Origin: Dehalococcoidia bacterium UBA6627
GTDB taxonomy: Bacteria > Chloroflexota > Dehalococcoidia > UBA2979
Length of the DNA: 28,685 nucleotides
Assembly: GCA_002455955.1 (NCBI GenBank)
Contig: DKLZ01000072.1
Location: 1-28,685 of the forward strand
Reading direction: 5' to 3'
The notes beneath the pieces were generated by a model. That model was not told the DNA's origin. It searched no databases and saw only the letters and a program-made list of their open reading frames with translations. Position 1 is the stretch's first letter. Each line of letters begins with the position of its first letter. A program made the translations under genes and the position numbers. Positions 7,578 to 15,991 of the stretch are shown in pieces.

Positions 7578-8351
7578 ATGTCAAACGAAAACAACAGCGT
7601 CCTCTTCGAGGTCGACAACGGTGTCGCGCTGATGACATTGAATCGACCGGAATCGATGAATGCACTGAACGTCGACATCTCGAAAGGTATCGCCGCTGGT
7701 TTCGAGCGCATTGACAATGATCCAGACATCGTCGTCGGGATTGTCACAGGCAACGGACGTGCCTTCTGCGCCGGTGCCGACCTGAAGGAGCGGGCTAAAG
7801 CTGGTGATAGTGGTGGACAATGGCATGATGTCGAAGGGTATATCGACGGCTACGGCACACCACCACAACCAACAATGAAACCACTTATAGCTGCCATCAA
7901 CGGTCACGCACTTGCAGGTGGGCTCGAACTTGCCCTGCGATGCGATTTGATGATTGCCAGCAACAACGCAAAATTCGGTCTTCCAGAGATTGTCCATGGG
8001 TTCTTCCCGGGAGGTGGTGGACCTCAGCGCCTCCCACGCGCGATCCCTCGAGCAGTAGCAATGGAAGTGATTCTCACTGGCGATCCGATCGACGCAGAAA
8101 CTGCTCTTCGCTGTGGGTTAGTGAGCCGTGTAGTCGAACATGACGAACTCATCCCAACCGCCAAGAAACTCGCTGCTCGTATTGCCGAACACAATCCTGT
8201 TGCATTACGTGCAGTCAAAGAGATTAGCGATGGCACCGGCGATATGCCGATGCAACAAGCGCTCCGATTTGGGAACGCCCTTCGGTGGATTGTCGGACAA
8301 ACAGATCGAGCAAAAACCGGCTCACAAAAGTGGGTCGACAGAGCTCGTTGA
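7578..8351 (+). CDS. Enoyl-CoA hydratase (crotonase family) with intact catalytic glutamates
   Basis: A 257-residue crotonase. It carries NRPESMNALN (22-31), FCAGADLK (63-70), GGLELALRCD (114-123) and FGLPEIVHG (133-141). E117 and E137 are spaced 20 residues apart exactly like the two catalytic glutamates of rat crotonase, so hydration of a 2-enoyl-CoA is well supported, unlike the paralogue at 3655. ATG 7578 has GGAAGGA about 8 nt upstream; an upstream TTG at 7509 would add 23 unlikely residues. It is the first gene of an apparent operon with the PHP-MaoC fusion (36-nt gap) and a MaoC protein. Confidence 0.92.
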   Translation: MSNENNSVLFEVDNGVALMTLNRPESMNALNVDISKGIAAGFERIDNDPDIVVGIVTGNGRAFCAGADLKERAKAGDSGGQWHDVEGYIDGYGTPPQPTMKPLIAAINGHALAGGLELALRCDLMIASNNAKFGLPEIVHGFFPGGGGPQRLPRAIPRAVAMEVILTGDPIDAETALRCGLVSRVVEHDELIPTAKKLAARIAEHNPVALRAVKEISDGTGDMPMQQALRFGNALRWIVGQTDRAKTGSQKWVDRAR

Positions 8352-8387
8352 TGCCGAATCAATACACAGGAGTGAGAGAGGTACTCC

Positions 8388-9584
8388 TTGCCTGAGCATT
8401 CCTACTTCGACCTTCATGTTCACTCAACTGATGGTTCCGACGATGCTGGAGGAACCGTCGAGGGCTACTGTAAATGGATTGAAGCTCGTCGTAATAACGG
8501 ATATCACGTAGACGGTTTTGTGCTCACCGAGCATCGAAACTACCTTGACAATGCAAACTATTCGGCTCTGTCTGAACAGTACGATGTCACGATCCTCAGA
8601 GGACTCGAAATAGAAACAGACATCGGCCATGTACTTGTGTACGGCGTCAAAGACGAATTCCTGCAGCGCTTTGACCTGAGTGACATATCGCTACCGTATA
8701 CAGACGTATTCAAAGCTGCTGAGCAAACGGGAGGGATCGCAGTCGGTGCCCACGCAGGCCGTCCACGTATCGGGCTTGTCGAACATGTCGACGAGCGGAA
8801 CATATCACTCGCACATATCGGCATCATCGAAGCACTGAACGGTGGGAGTAGCGACTATGAGAACGGTCGCGCTTTCGATCTCGCTAACGATCATGGACTG
8901 CTGACCATCGGTGGATCGGATGCTCACTTCGTCTCGGCATTAGGGCGCTGCCTCACCGAATTTGATGCACAGGTCCAGTCCAACGAAGATTTAGTCGATG
9001 CCCTTCGTAGCGGCAATTTCCGTCCTGTTCGCGTAGAAGACACACGCGAAGGAGCGCAGCGTTCGGTACTTCCCTCAGCAGCGCACATTCCCGCAACAAG
9101 CGGTCAAGGTGAACTTGGCGGAGAAGCAATCGAGATGGATAAGAGCGCAATCGGTGAGGAAGTACATGTCGGCTCACTAGCAGTGACTATCGATTCGATA
9201 GCAAATTACTGCGAAGCTCTAGAGGAGACGAACCCCCTATACATCGACGCTCATTGGGCAGAGACCGAGGGGCCGTTCGGCGGAATTATTGCACCTCCAG
9301 GCATCCTCAATACTGCGAGATTGCGCCCTGGACCGGATCCTCAAATTCGATTTGGAGACCAGTCATTCCACGCGGGCACTCGACTCGAAACGTTTTCACC
9401 TATCCGGCCTGGAGATACGATCGATGCCTTCACACAAGTGAAAGAGGTCTACGAGAAAACTGGTCGTAGCGGTCGCATGGTCTTTGTCGTGCGTCGCACG
9501 AGGTATTCCAATCAAGATGGTGTCGACGTCGCCGCAACGGAAAATTCGCAAGTAATGCGGCAAGTGAAAGCACTCGACGACTAG
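8388..9584 (+). CDS. PHP-domain metal hydrolase fused to a MaoC-like hot-dog domain
   Basis: A 398-residue two-domain protein in one uninterrupted frame. Residues about 5-215 are a PHP domain with all metal-site motifs: H10 and H12 in DLHVHSTDGSD, E48-H49, E74, H81, H122, and D178/H180 in GGSDAHF. After a linker, residues about 250-398 are a hot-dog fold resembling MaoC/FAS1-like dehydratases (ETNPLYIDAHW at 280-290, then GGIIAPP). The usual D-x-N-P-x-H dehydratase dyad is not fully present. The start must be TTG 8388, because an in-frame TGA lies at 8373 and the PHP motif begins at residue 8. The crotonase and MaoC neighbours suggest CoA-thioester chemistry. The PHP substrate is unknown. Confidence 0.85.
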   Translation: MPEHSYFDLHVHSTDGSDDAGGTVEGYCKWIEARRNNGYHVDGFVLTEHRNYLDNANYSALSEQYDVTILRGLEIETDIGHVLVYGVKDEFLQRFDLSDISLPYTDVFKAAEQTGGIAVGAHAGRPRIGLVEHVDERNISLAHIGIIEALNGGSSDYENGRAFDLANDHGLLTIGGSDAHFVSALGRCLTEFDAQVQSNEDLVDALRSGNFRPVRVEDTREGAQRSVLPSAAHIPATSGQGELGGEAIEMDKSAIGEEVHVGSLAVTIDSIANYCEALEETNPLYIDAHWAETEGPFGGIIAPPGILNTARLRPGPDPQIRFGDQSFHAGTRLETFSPIRPGDTIDAFTQVKEVYEKTGRSGRMVFVVRRTRYSNQDGVDVAATENSQVMRQVKALDD

Positions 9585-9606
9585 TTACAGAAACAAGGGG
9601 CAGACT

Positions 9607-10065
9607 ATGGTTCACCCGGGCAGTCAGCGATATTTCGATGATGTAGAACTGGGCGAAGAATTTGAGGAAAGCCAGGCGCCGTCGTCAGAACAGGTCAAAC
9701 AATTTCTGGGGCAAACACGCCACATGGGCCTCGATGGCAAAAAAGACGCTGGAATAGACCGCTTCACTGATACGGCAGAAGCTCGCAGCCAAGGCCTTGA
9801 ACGGGCAGTCGTTCCCGGAAGCATGTCGATGGCAATGATCATGCGTCTCGTGACGGATTGGATGGGGCCACTCGGCCGCATCATGGAGCTTGACGTCAGC
9901 TACCGAAGACCAGTGCTCCACGATGACAAGCTACGCTTGCTAGGGCTGGTGACTGACGCTGAGACTCCACCACACGTACATCTCGATCTAGCGCTCGAGA
10001 ACGAACGTGGAGAGCGCCCCCTACAAGGCACTGCGGTAGTAGAGTTACCGACGAAGAGCACTTAA
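9607..10065 (+). CDS. MaoC-like hot-dog domain protein
   Basis: A 152-residue protein starting YFDDVELGEEFEES, typical of MaoC-type acyl dehydratases, and ending with a strand-rich hot-dog half (ELDVSYRRPVLHDDKLRLLG). The segment DRFTDTAEARSQGLERAVVPG sits where 'NPLHxD...A...G...vpG' is expected. The catalytic Asn-Pro and His are replaced, so hydratase activity is doubtful alone. A double hot-dog with the C-terminal domain of the preceding fusion protein is an attractive idea, since the genes lie 22 nt apart. AAGGGG lies 7 nt before ATG 9607. It is the last gene of the operon, convergent with the SsuD-like gene. Confidence 0.8.
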   Translation: MVHPGSQRYFDDVELGEEFEESQAPSSEQVKQFLGQTRHMGLDGKKDAGIDRFTDTAEARSQGLERAVVPGSMSMAMIMRLVTDWMGPLGRIMELDVSYRRPVLHDDKLRLLGLVTDAETPPHVHLDLALENERGERPLQGTAVVELPTKST

Positions 10066-10126
10066 AACAACTTCGACGGTAGCTAAAGGGTCGCACGACT
10101 CCAACTACCATTTCTGCTTTGTTTGA

Positions 10127-11215
10127 TTAGCTCGCTTTATCGATAGCTTCTACGCGTTCCCGCAACAAGGGCAGCAAGTGCTGTCCATATTCAACAGCAT
10201 CATTCATTGGATCGAAACCTCGCATGAGAAACGCACGGACTCCGAGTTCATAGTAGCGAAGAAGTGAATCCACAATCTGCTCGGCCGTACCCACCAGAGC
10301 AGTCGTATTGCCGGCAGCACCCGTTGCCACAGCTAATGGCATCCACAACCTTTCGTCATGCACATCCGAACGGTCGGCATACTCAAGCAAACGTCGTGAG
10401 CCTTCGCTTCCTGCACTAGCGATAGCATTATCCCGTGGTGTTGGGGAGCGACCGAGTTTATCCAGAATTGAATGAGCTCGCTTCCACGCCGCCGACTCCG
10501 TTTTACCCAAAATTGGACGTACCGATAGCTGGATCCGAGGGATACGATCAAACATTGCACCGGCTTCGGAAATCATCTCAATGCGTTCTTTGACACCTGC
10601 CAGCGGTTCCCCCCAAAGAGCGTAAACATCGGCATATTCAGCACCTACCGACACTGCCGCTGTTGATGCTCCACCAAAATAGAGCGGAATATGCGGTTCT
10701 TGGAATGGTTTGACCTGACTGTAGGCGCCAGCGAATCGATAGAACTCGCCGTTGTAATCAAACGGTTCATCACTAGTCCACACTCGTCGCATGACTTCCA
10801 TATATTCACCTGAACGGCGATAACGTGTGTCGTGATCTTCGAAATCACCATCACGTTGTTGGTCAGCATCGCTACCACCACTAATTATGTGGAGTGCGAT
10901 ACGTCCTCGACTCAGTTGATCAAGTGTCGCCGCGAGTCGTGCAGCAACAGTCGGTTGCACGAACCCTGGCCGATGCGCAATCAGGAACCCCAAACTTTTA
11001 GTGTAGTGTGCCGCATAACTTGCAATTGCGAATCCGTCGGCGGTTGTCGCACGATAACCAATGAGTACCTGATCGAATCCACTAGCTTCGTGCACTCTCG
11101 CGAACTTGGCGATGTGATCAGGTGAGATTCCTGAAGCAGTCGACACATGTACGGTCGAGTCGGACGAGCGAGACTCCTCCTGACTACCAATCATTCCAAT
11201 GAGTTCGATCGGCAT
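10127..11215 (-). CDS. Luciferase-like FMN-dependent monooxygenase, SsuD-type
   Basis: A 362-residue flavin-dependent monooxygenase close in pattern to alkanesulfonate monooxygenase SsuD: HRPGFVQPTVAARLAATLDQLSRGR, then IPLYFGGAS, then ALWGEPLAGVKERIE. Aligned to E. coli SsuD by eye, Cys54 is Thr, His228 is Ile and Arg297 is Ala, while Arg226 is kept. It is therefore probably not a true alkanesulfonate enzyme. It would need FMNH2 from a separate reductase, and no such reductase is seen nearby. ATG 11215 has AGGTGGAG directly upstream. A perfect 10-bp inverted repeat lies in the leader at 11236-11282. Confidence 0.88.
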   Translation of the reverse strand: MPIELIGMIGSQEESRSSDSTVHVSTASGISPDHIAKFARVHEASGFDQVLIGYRATTADGFAIASYAAHYTKSLGFLIAHRPGFVQPTVAARLAATLDQLSRGRIALHIISGGSDADQQRDGDFEDHDTRYRRSGEYMEVMRRVWTSDEPFDYNGEFYRFAGAYSQVKPFQEPHIPLYFGGASTAAVSVGAEYADVYALWGEPLAGVKERIEMISEAGAMFDRIPRIQLSVRPILGKTESAAWKRAHSILDKLGRSPTPRDNAIASAGSEGSRRLLEYADRSDVHDERLWMPLAVATGAAGNTTALVGTAEQIVDSLLRYYELGVRAFLMRGFDPMNDAVEYGQHLLPLLRERVEAIDKAS

Positions 11216-11235
11216 ACTCCACCTGTCGTTACTAA

Positions 11236-11282
11236 TTTCAGAATTGCGCTGATCGGAAATTTTCTAAATGCAAATTCTGAAA
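11236..11282. promoter_or_regulatory. Perfect 10-bp inverted repeat upstream of the SsuD-like gene
   Basis: TTTCAGAATT (11236-11245) and AATTCTGAAA (11273-11282) are exact reverse complements, separated by 27 nt, and lie 21-67 nt upstream of the minus-strand start. The AT-rich arms look more like two half-sites of a DNA operator than an RNA hairpin. A further TTTCAG occurs about 60 nt upstream. Confidence 0.45.
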
Positions 11283-11420
11283 CGGTCTGTCTACCGAAGA
11301 AATCTAAACCTTGCTTCATTCCCTAAACGGAATCTTGGCTGTTTCAGTGGACAGTCAGATCCTCTAAATCACTCTGACAACAAATGACATTGCAATTTTA
11401 TTCGATAATTGTGAGTGCTT

Positions 11421-12359
11421 TTAGAAAGTAATAACGCAGCGGCCACGAGTACCTCCGGCCTCGAGACGACGATGCGCTTCGGCCGCCTGATCGGATGCGT
11501 ATGTCGCTGCAACTCTAAGAGTGAGGAATCCTTCTTCTACCTGGTGGCACAGGGCATCCAATAAATCCTTCCGGTGATCGTACTCGCGCACAGAAGTTTG
11601 ATAAAACGCTATCCCTCGCTCACCTGTACCAGTCCAGCCACGCACTGATGCAAAGGCCCCACGGTCCGCAACTCCCGGCACCGCGAGCTCGTTTTGGACA
11701 GCGCCATCAGCAAGACCGTCGACACCGTCAGGAAACACTTTCCGTATCTGGTCCGCGATGTCATCTCCTCGAGGAACTACTATGTCAGCACCCAAATCAT
11801 GAACTAGTTGCTCATCGGCTTTCGATGCATCGGCTATGACTTTAAGTCCTTCAGTTTTAGCTAGCTGTATAACGTAGCCGCCATAACAACCGGCTGCTCC
11901 AGTAACAGCCAGAGTTTGCCCTGGTCTCAGTCCAAGTTGATCGAGCGATTGACGAGCAGTAAGTCCGTTCATAGGGAGCGTAGATGCTTCAACATGAGTC
12001 GAACTTGCCGGTGCGTGAGCTACCGAATCAGCAGCTAACACAATGCTCTCTCGATATGCACCATGACTACCAGTAGGAACCACCATCGCCATCACTGAAT
12101 CCCCGATAGCGAAGTCAGTTTCGGTTCCGGCACCAATCTGGTCGATTACGCCAGCGACATCCATTCCAGGAACATATGGTGGCGGAGTTTTCTGGAGCAG
12201 CTGAGCACGAGATCCGTCTCGTAGGACAGTATCAGTAGGGTTGACCGCCGCACCGTGGACCCGTAACCGAACCTCTCCCAAGGCAGCATGACTCTCTGGA
12301 AGATCGATAATCTCTAAGACCCCCGGATCGCCGAACTCCTGAACACCAACTGCTCGCAT
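11421..12359 (-). CDS. Zinc-independent MDR-family oxidoreductase (quinone reductase-like)
   Basis: A 312-residue medium-chain dehydrogenase/reductase. The N-terminal catalytic domain has VNPTDTVLRDG (39-49) and PYVPGMDVAGVI (61-72). The nucleotide-binding domain follows with VTGAAGCYGGYVIQLAK (about 150-166), an AxGxxG-type NADPH site typical of zeta-crystallin/quinone oxidoreductases. No zinc ligands are present. It would reduce a quinone or enone with NADPH. The site AGTAGGTAAGA precedes ATG 12359. It is separated from the amidohydrolase gene upstream on the same strand by 174 nt that hold a long inverted repeat. Confidence 0.88.
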   Translation of the reverse strand: MRAVGVQEFGDPGVLEIIDLPESHAALGEVRLRVHGAAVNPTDTVLRDGSRAQLLQKTPPPYVPGMDVAGVIDQIGAGTETDFAIGDSVMAMVVPTGSHGAYRESIVLAADSVAHAPASSTHVEASTLPMNGLTARQSLDQLGLRPGQTLAVTGAAGCYGGYVIQLAKTEGLKVIADASKADEQLVHDLGADIVVPRGDDIADQIRKVFPDGVDGLADGAVQNELAVPGVADRGAFASVRGWTGTGERGIAFYQTSVREYDHRKDLLDALCHQVEEGFLTLRVAATYASDQAAEAHRRLEAGGTRGRCVITF

Positions 12360-12418
12360 TCTTACCTACTTTCAGCACACTTCAAACTTAATTAGTGAAG
12401 GGCAACATCGGCAGTCCA

Positions 12419-12497
12419 TGAGATTCAGAATCCAAGCGACATCTAGTCACCTCACGCAATCGGGTAAATCCATCTGAACCGAAGCGCCTGAATCTCA
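12419..12497. repeat. Perfect 10-bp inverted repeat with long spacer
   Basis: TGAGATTCAG (12419-12428) and CTGAATCTCA (12488-12497) are exact reverse complements with a 59-nt spacer, lying in the gap between two minus-strand genes. It may be a paired operator or the base stem of a structured leader for the downstream MDR gene. The spacer shows no obvious further helix. Confidence 0.35.
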
Positions 12498-12533
12498 CGG
12501 CAATACAACGCAGTTGCAATCAATAACTGCTGA

Positions 12534-13391
12534 TCACATCTTCAGATTTAGAACTCTCGCGGCGTTACGCCATAGCCACTTCTCCTGAACTTCAGGTTTC
12601 AACGGCAACTGTTTTAGTTCTTCGTAGCTTTCTCGGAATGGCATCAGTGGCCATCTACTAGCAAACAGGACTTTGTCTTGTATTACTGAATTGCCAAAGT
12701 GAAGCAACTCGCCCCATCCAGTATTGGGCATCCCGATATACTTCGGACGCCATGCGGCAGTATCCAAATAAACATTCGGGCGGCGCCACGCTACTGATAC
12801 CAATTCATTAACCCAGGGCCAGCCGCCATGAGTCGCAATAACGGTCAACTCCGGAAAATCAGTCGCAACTTGCTCTATATGCCTCGGGTGACTGTAGTCT
12901 GATATGACTTGAAGACTCATGTTCTGAGATCCGTGCAGGATCACAGGAACATTCAGTTCGACGCATTTTGCGTAGAGCGGATAATATCTCCGGTCGTGCG
13001 GATAGAGCTCTTGCCAGAATTGTCCGATGTTCAAACCGCGGAGCCCAAGTTCCTTTATTGCGTGCTCAAAATCGCGTACCGCGTCCATCCCACGATGAGG
13101 ATCAGCACCCGTAAATCCAATAAGACGCTCCGGATCCGTTGCGCAAAATTCGGCAAGAGTTTCAGGTGACACTCGCGTCCCTATAGTCGTGCGATTATCT
13201 TCGGTAGGAAGGAGTGCGTGAGAAATACCCTCTGCATCCATCCGTTCCAACAACTCTTTTGCGTTGGTCGGCTGGTTATCCCGTTGTCCGCTAGAGATTC
13301 GATCGTAAACCTTGTCGTACAGTGTCTCGTGCGCGCCGTGCGGTGTCCCCTCGCCTTTTAGTGGTGCACCTACTCGAAAATCAACTACCAC
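12534..13391 (-). CDS. Amidohydrolase-2 family protein with missing metal ligands
   Basis: A TIM-barrel protein of the amidohydrolase-2 (ACMSD-like) family, 285 residues from the GTG at 13391. That GTG has GGGGGG about 5 nt upstream and begins MVVDFRVG, as family members do. An ATG at 13475 would add a 28-residue unlikely leader without a good ribosome site. Conserved parts are GLRGLNIGQFW, VILHGSQN (H153) and TVIATHGGWPWV (H188). The N-terminal HxH is replaced by FRV, and the terminal metal-binding Asp of 'GSDxP' is Arg in FASRWPLMP. Two ligand sites are thus lost, so a metal-free or decarboxylase-like role, or a changed substrate, is possible. It is divergent from the CoA-transferase gene. 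Confidence 0.82.
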   Translation of the reverse strand: MVVDFRVGAPLKGEGTPHGAHETLYDKVYDRISSGQRDNQPTNAKELLERMDAEGISHALLPTEDNRTTIGTRVSPETLAEFCATDPERLIGFTGADPHRGMDAVRDFEHAIKELGLRGLNIGQFWQELYPHDRRYYPLYAKCVELNVPVILHGSQNMSLQVISDYSHPRHIEQVATDFPELTVIATHGGWPWVNELVSVAWRRPNVYLDTAAWRPKYIGMPNTGWGELLHFGNSVIQDKVLFASRWPLMPFRESYEELKQLPLKPEVQEKWLWRNAARVLNLKM

Positions 13392-13570
13392 AACTACCCC
13401 CCGGAATACGCGACGAACTGCCGCTGTTGAATTATATACTGGATGAGTCGTGTGACCGGCAACGTAATCCACCATCTCAACGATTTACGATCCACCATTC
13501 ACTTTTTCGCTAAACTACTGCTGCACACACATACCTAACCGTATGCACGAGGTACTGATGAGGGTGAACA

Positions 13571-15952
13571 GTGAATAGCGGCCTTGCACTCGAATCTGTG
13601 CGGATAATCGACATGACTGAGCATGTGGCTGGTCCTTACTGCACGATGCTCCTTGCCGGACTCGGCGCCGATGTAATAAAAGTCGAACCACCAGGAGGTG
13701 AGGCCGGACGGAAAGTAGCTCCGTTCAGTGAAGGCCACAAAGGCATAGAACGAAGCCTTCGTTTCCTGCACTTAAACCGTGCAAAACGAAGTGTCGTTTT
13801 AGACGCAGACAATTCATCTGATAAACAATCACTGCGCAACCTAATATCAACAGCTGACCTATTAATATTGGATACCGCAGCTGACTTAGCACTCGCGCCA
13901 TGGGATCTCAATATCTCCGAGCTACGTCTCACCCAACCAAGCTTATCCGTAGTGAGCTTGCCCACGTTCGCATCTGGCGGCCCATGGAGTGAATGGACAG
14001 GAACGGAACTCATACTATGTGCTGCGAGTGGTCAGGCTTCCTGTACTGGTGAAGCCAGCAAACTTCCACTAAAAACAGGCGGATACTTGTCTCTGGTCGC
14101 ACAAGGCCAAACTGCAGTTGTGGCATCACTGACCGCACTCTACGAAACACGTCAGAACGGCATCGGAAGTGATATCGAAGTTGCAGGTGCTGACGCTAGC
14201 ACCGAGATGCTTGGACTGTGGACAGGTGGTGATCATCAGCGCATGCCCAGACAAGGACGTCTCCATCAGTCGGCTTATCCATGGCATTGCTACCCTGCTC
14301 GCGACGGTTGGGTAGGGGTACAGGCTGGGCCAAGCTCCTGGGGAGCGTTTTGCGAACTTATTAATGCGCCCGAACTGACCGTGTACGAATCATTAGAACA
14401 ACGGCGTGAAGTCTCCGATCAGATTGATACCGCAATCGAAAGCTGGCTCGCAAGCCTCAACAAGCTTGAGGCTTACCATTCAGGTCAGGCAGCCCGCTTT
14501 GGCTTCGGCTATGTCGCGACAGCGGAAGATCTCGCGCATTCACCACAACTCGAGGCTCGTGAATTCTTCAGAGCAATCGAACACCCTGAACTCATGACAG
14601 CAATCTATCCGGGACCCCCATTTGTACTCAGGAGCGGATGGCGAGACGCTCGGGCGCCATTGCTCGGAGAACACAACGACGAAGTACTCCTCAACTTACC
14701 TTCTCCAAATCTCAAAAAACATTCAGATACTCATTCGAAATCACGCATCGAACACTCTGCCCTTCCACTAAACGGTATCCGTGTACTGGATCTAACTCAG
14801 ATCTGGGCGGGCCCCCGAGCAACCATGGTGCTCGCGGATTACGGTGCAGACGTGATCAAGATTGAGTCACTGGAACGCCTCAGCAATACCGGGCGTGTTG
14901 GCTTATCACAGGAGCAACAACGTGAACTGAACATTGGTAGCGGTCAGGAAAATCTTCATCGTGGTAAGAAGCACGTCACGCTCGATCTGCGCTCAGAGCT
15001 GGGGCAGAGAGCTTTCCGTGAACTCGTTGCGGTCAGTGATGTCGTAATTGCAAACTTCGCCGCAGGCGTATTAGAGAAATTAGGCGCGACCTTCGAACAA
15101 TTGGAATCGATCAACCCAGAAATCATCGTGGTCTCGATGACAGGCTTCGGTGACGATGGCCCGGAACGCGATTATGTCGCATACGGAGTTGCGCAAGAGC
15201 AGCTTTGCGGTATCTACGGGATCACTGGCTACGAGGGAGAAGAACCTCTTAAGTCAGGATATAACATCGGTGATCCGATGAATGGGATGCATGGAGCCGC
15301 TGCAGTAATGGCCGCTCTTTTAGATCGTGAACGCTCTGGCCATGGACAATACGTTGAGCTTTCGCAATTTGAATCGAGCATTCCTTTCATCGGGGAGCTT
15401 CTACTCGATTACGTGGTGAATGGACACATCGCCGAGCCAGCAGGAAACAGTGACCCTACATGGGCCCCTCATGGGATTTACCCCACTGACGGTGAAGATC
15501 AATGGATTGCACTCGTCACCCGGAATGATGAAGAATGGTTAGACGCACTGAATATTCTTGGCGCTGCGGCACTCGCCAACGACCCTCGCTTCAAAAGCAT
15601 CACTGATCGGATTCAAAACCATCGAGACCTCGATACGGAGCTTGCGACATTTACTAGACAACACAGGAACGACGTCCTCGCAGGCATGCTCCAGAACATA
15701 GGAATTCCGGCAGCTCCAGTGCTACAGACCGATGAGATATGGAAACATCCTCAATATCTCGATTCGGATTTCCTGCAGCACAAGACTGCAAGCGATGGGA
15801 AGGAATACACCTACACAGGTCCGCTTTGGTGTATTAACGGAAAGCGTCCACAAGTAGACGTACCAGCTCCAGTGATAGGTGAACACAATCGTGAAGTCTT
15901 GGGCATTTTAACCAGTCTGTCCGAAGAGCAAATCACCTCAGTCAGCTCATGA
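13571..15952 (+). CDS. Tandem CaiB/BaiF (family III) CoA-transferase, two fused domains
   Basis: A 793-residue fusion of two family III CoA-transferase domains. Domain 1 (about 6-380) begins SVRIIDMTEHVAGPYCTMLLAGLGADVIKVEPPGG in pattern. Domain 2 (about 397-785) begins GIRVLDLTQIWAGPRATMVLADYGADVIKIE in pattern. The catalytic Asp that forms the acyl anhydride is visible in domain 2 as D568 in IGDPMNGMHG; the same position in domain 1 is L175 in YLSLVAQG. Only the second half should be catalytic. Usual members are about 400 residues and work as interlocked dimers, so this chain may mimic a heterodimer. GTG 13571 has GAGGG 6-7 nt upstream. The acyl donor and acceptor are unknown. Confidence 0.9.
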   Translation: MNSGLALESVRIIDMTEHVAGPYCTMLLAGLGADVIKVEPPGGEAGRKVAPFSEGHKGIERSLRFLHLNRAKRSVVLDADNSSDKQSLRNLISTADLLILDTAADLALAPWDLNISELRLTQPSLSVVSLPTFASGGPWSEWTGTELILCAASGQASCTGEASKLPLKTGGYLSLVAQGQTAVVASLTALYETRQNGIGSDIEVAGADASTEMLGLWTGGDHQRMPRQGRLHQSAYPWHCYPARDGWVGVQAGPSSWGAFCELINAPELTVYESLEQRREVSDQIDTAIESWLASLNKLEAYHSGQAARFGFGYVATAEDLAHSPQLEAREFFRAIEHPELMTAIYPGPPFVLRSGWRDARAPLLGEHNDEVLLNLPSPNLKKHSDTHSKSRIEHSALPLNGIRVLDLTQIWAGPRATMVLADYGADVIKIESLERLSNTGRVGLSQEQQRELNIGSGQENLHRGKKHVTLDLRSELGQRAFRELVAVSDVVIANFAAGVLEKLGATFEQLESINPEIIVVSMTGFGDDGPERDYVAYGVAQEQLCGIYGITGYEGEEPLKSGYNIGDPMNGMHGAAAVMAALLDRERSGHGQYVELSQFESSIPFIGELLLDYVVNGHIAEPAGNSDPTWAPHGIYPTDGEDQWIALVTRNDEEWLDALNILGAAALANDPRFKSITDRIQNHRDLDTELATFTRQHRNDVLAGMLQNIGIPAAPVLQTDEIWKHPQYLDSDFLQHKTASDGKEYTYTGPLWCINGKRPQVDVPAPVIGEHNREVLGILTSLSEEQITSVSS

Positions 15953-15991
15953 ACCTGAAGTGAAATAGACCTCCATTCTTCATCGCAAGCA

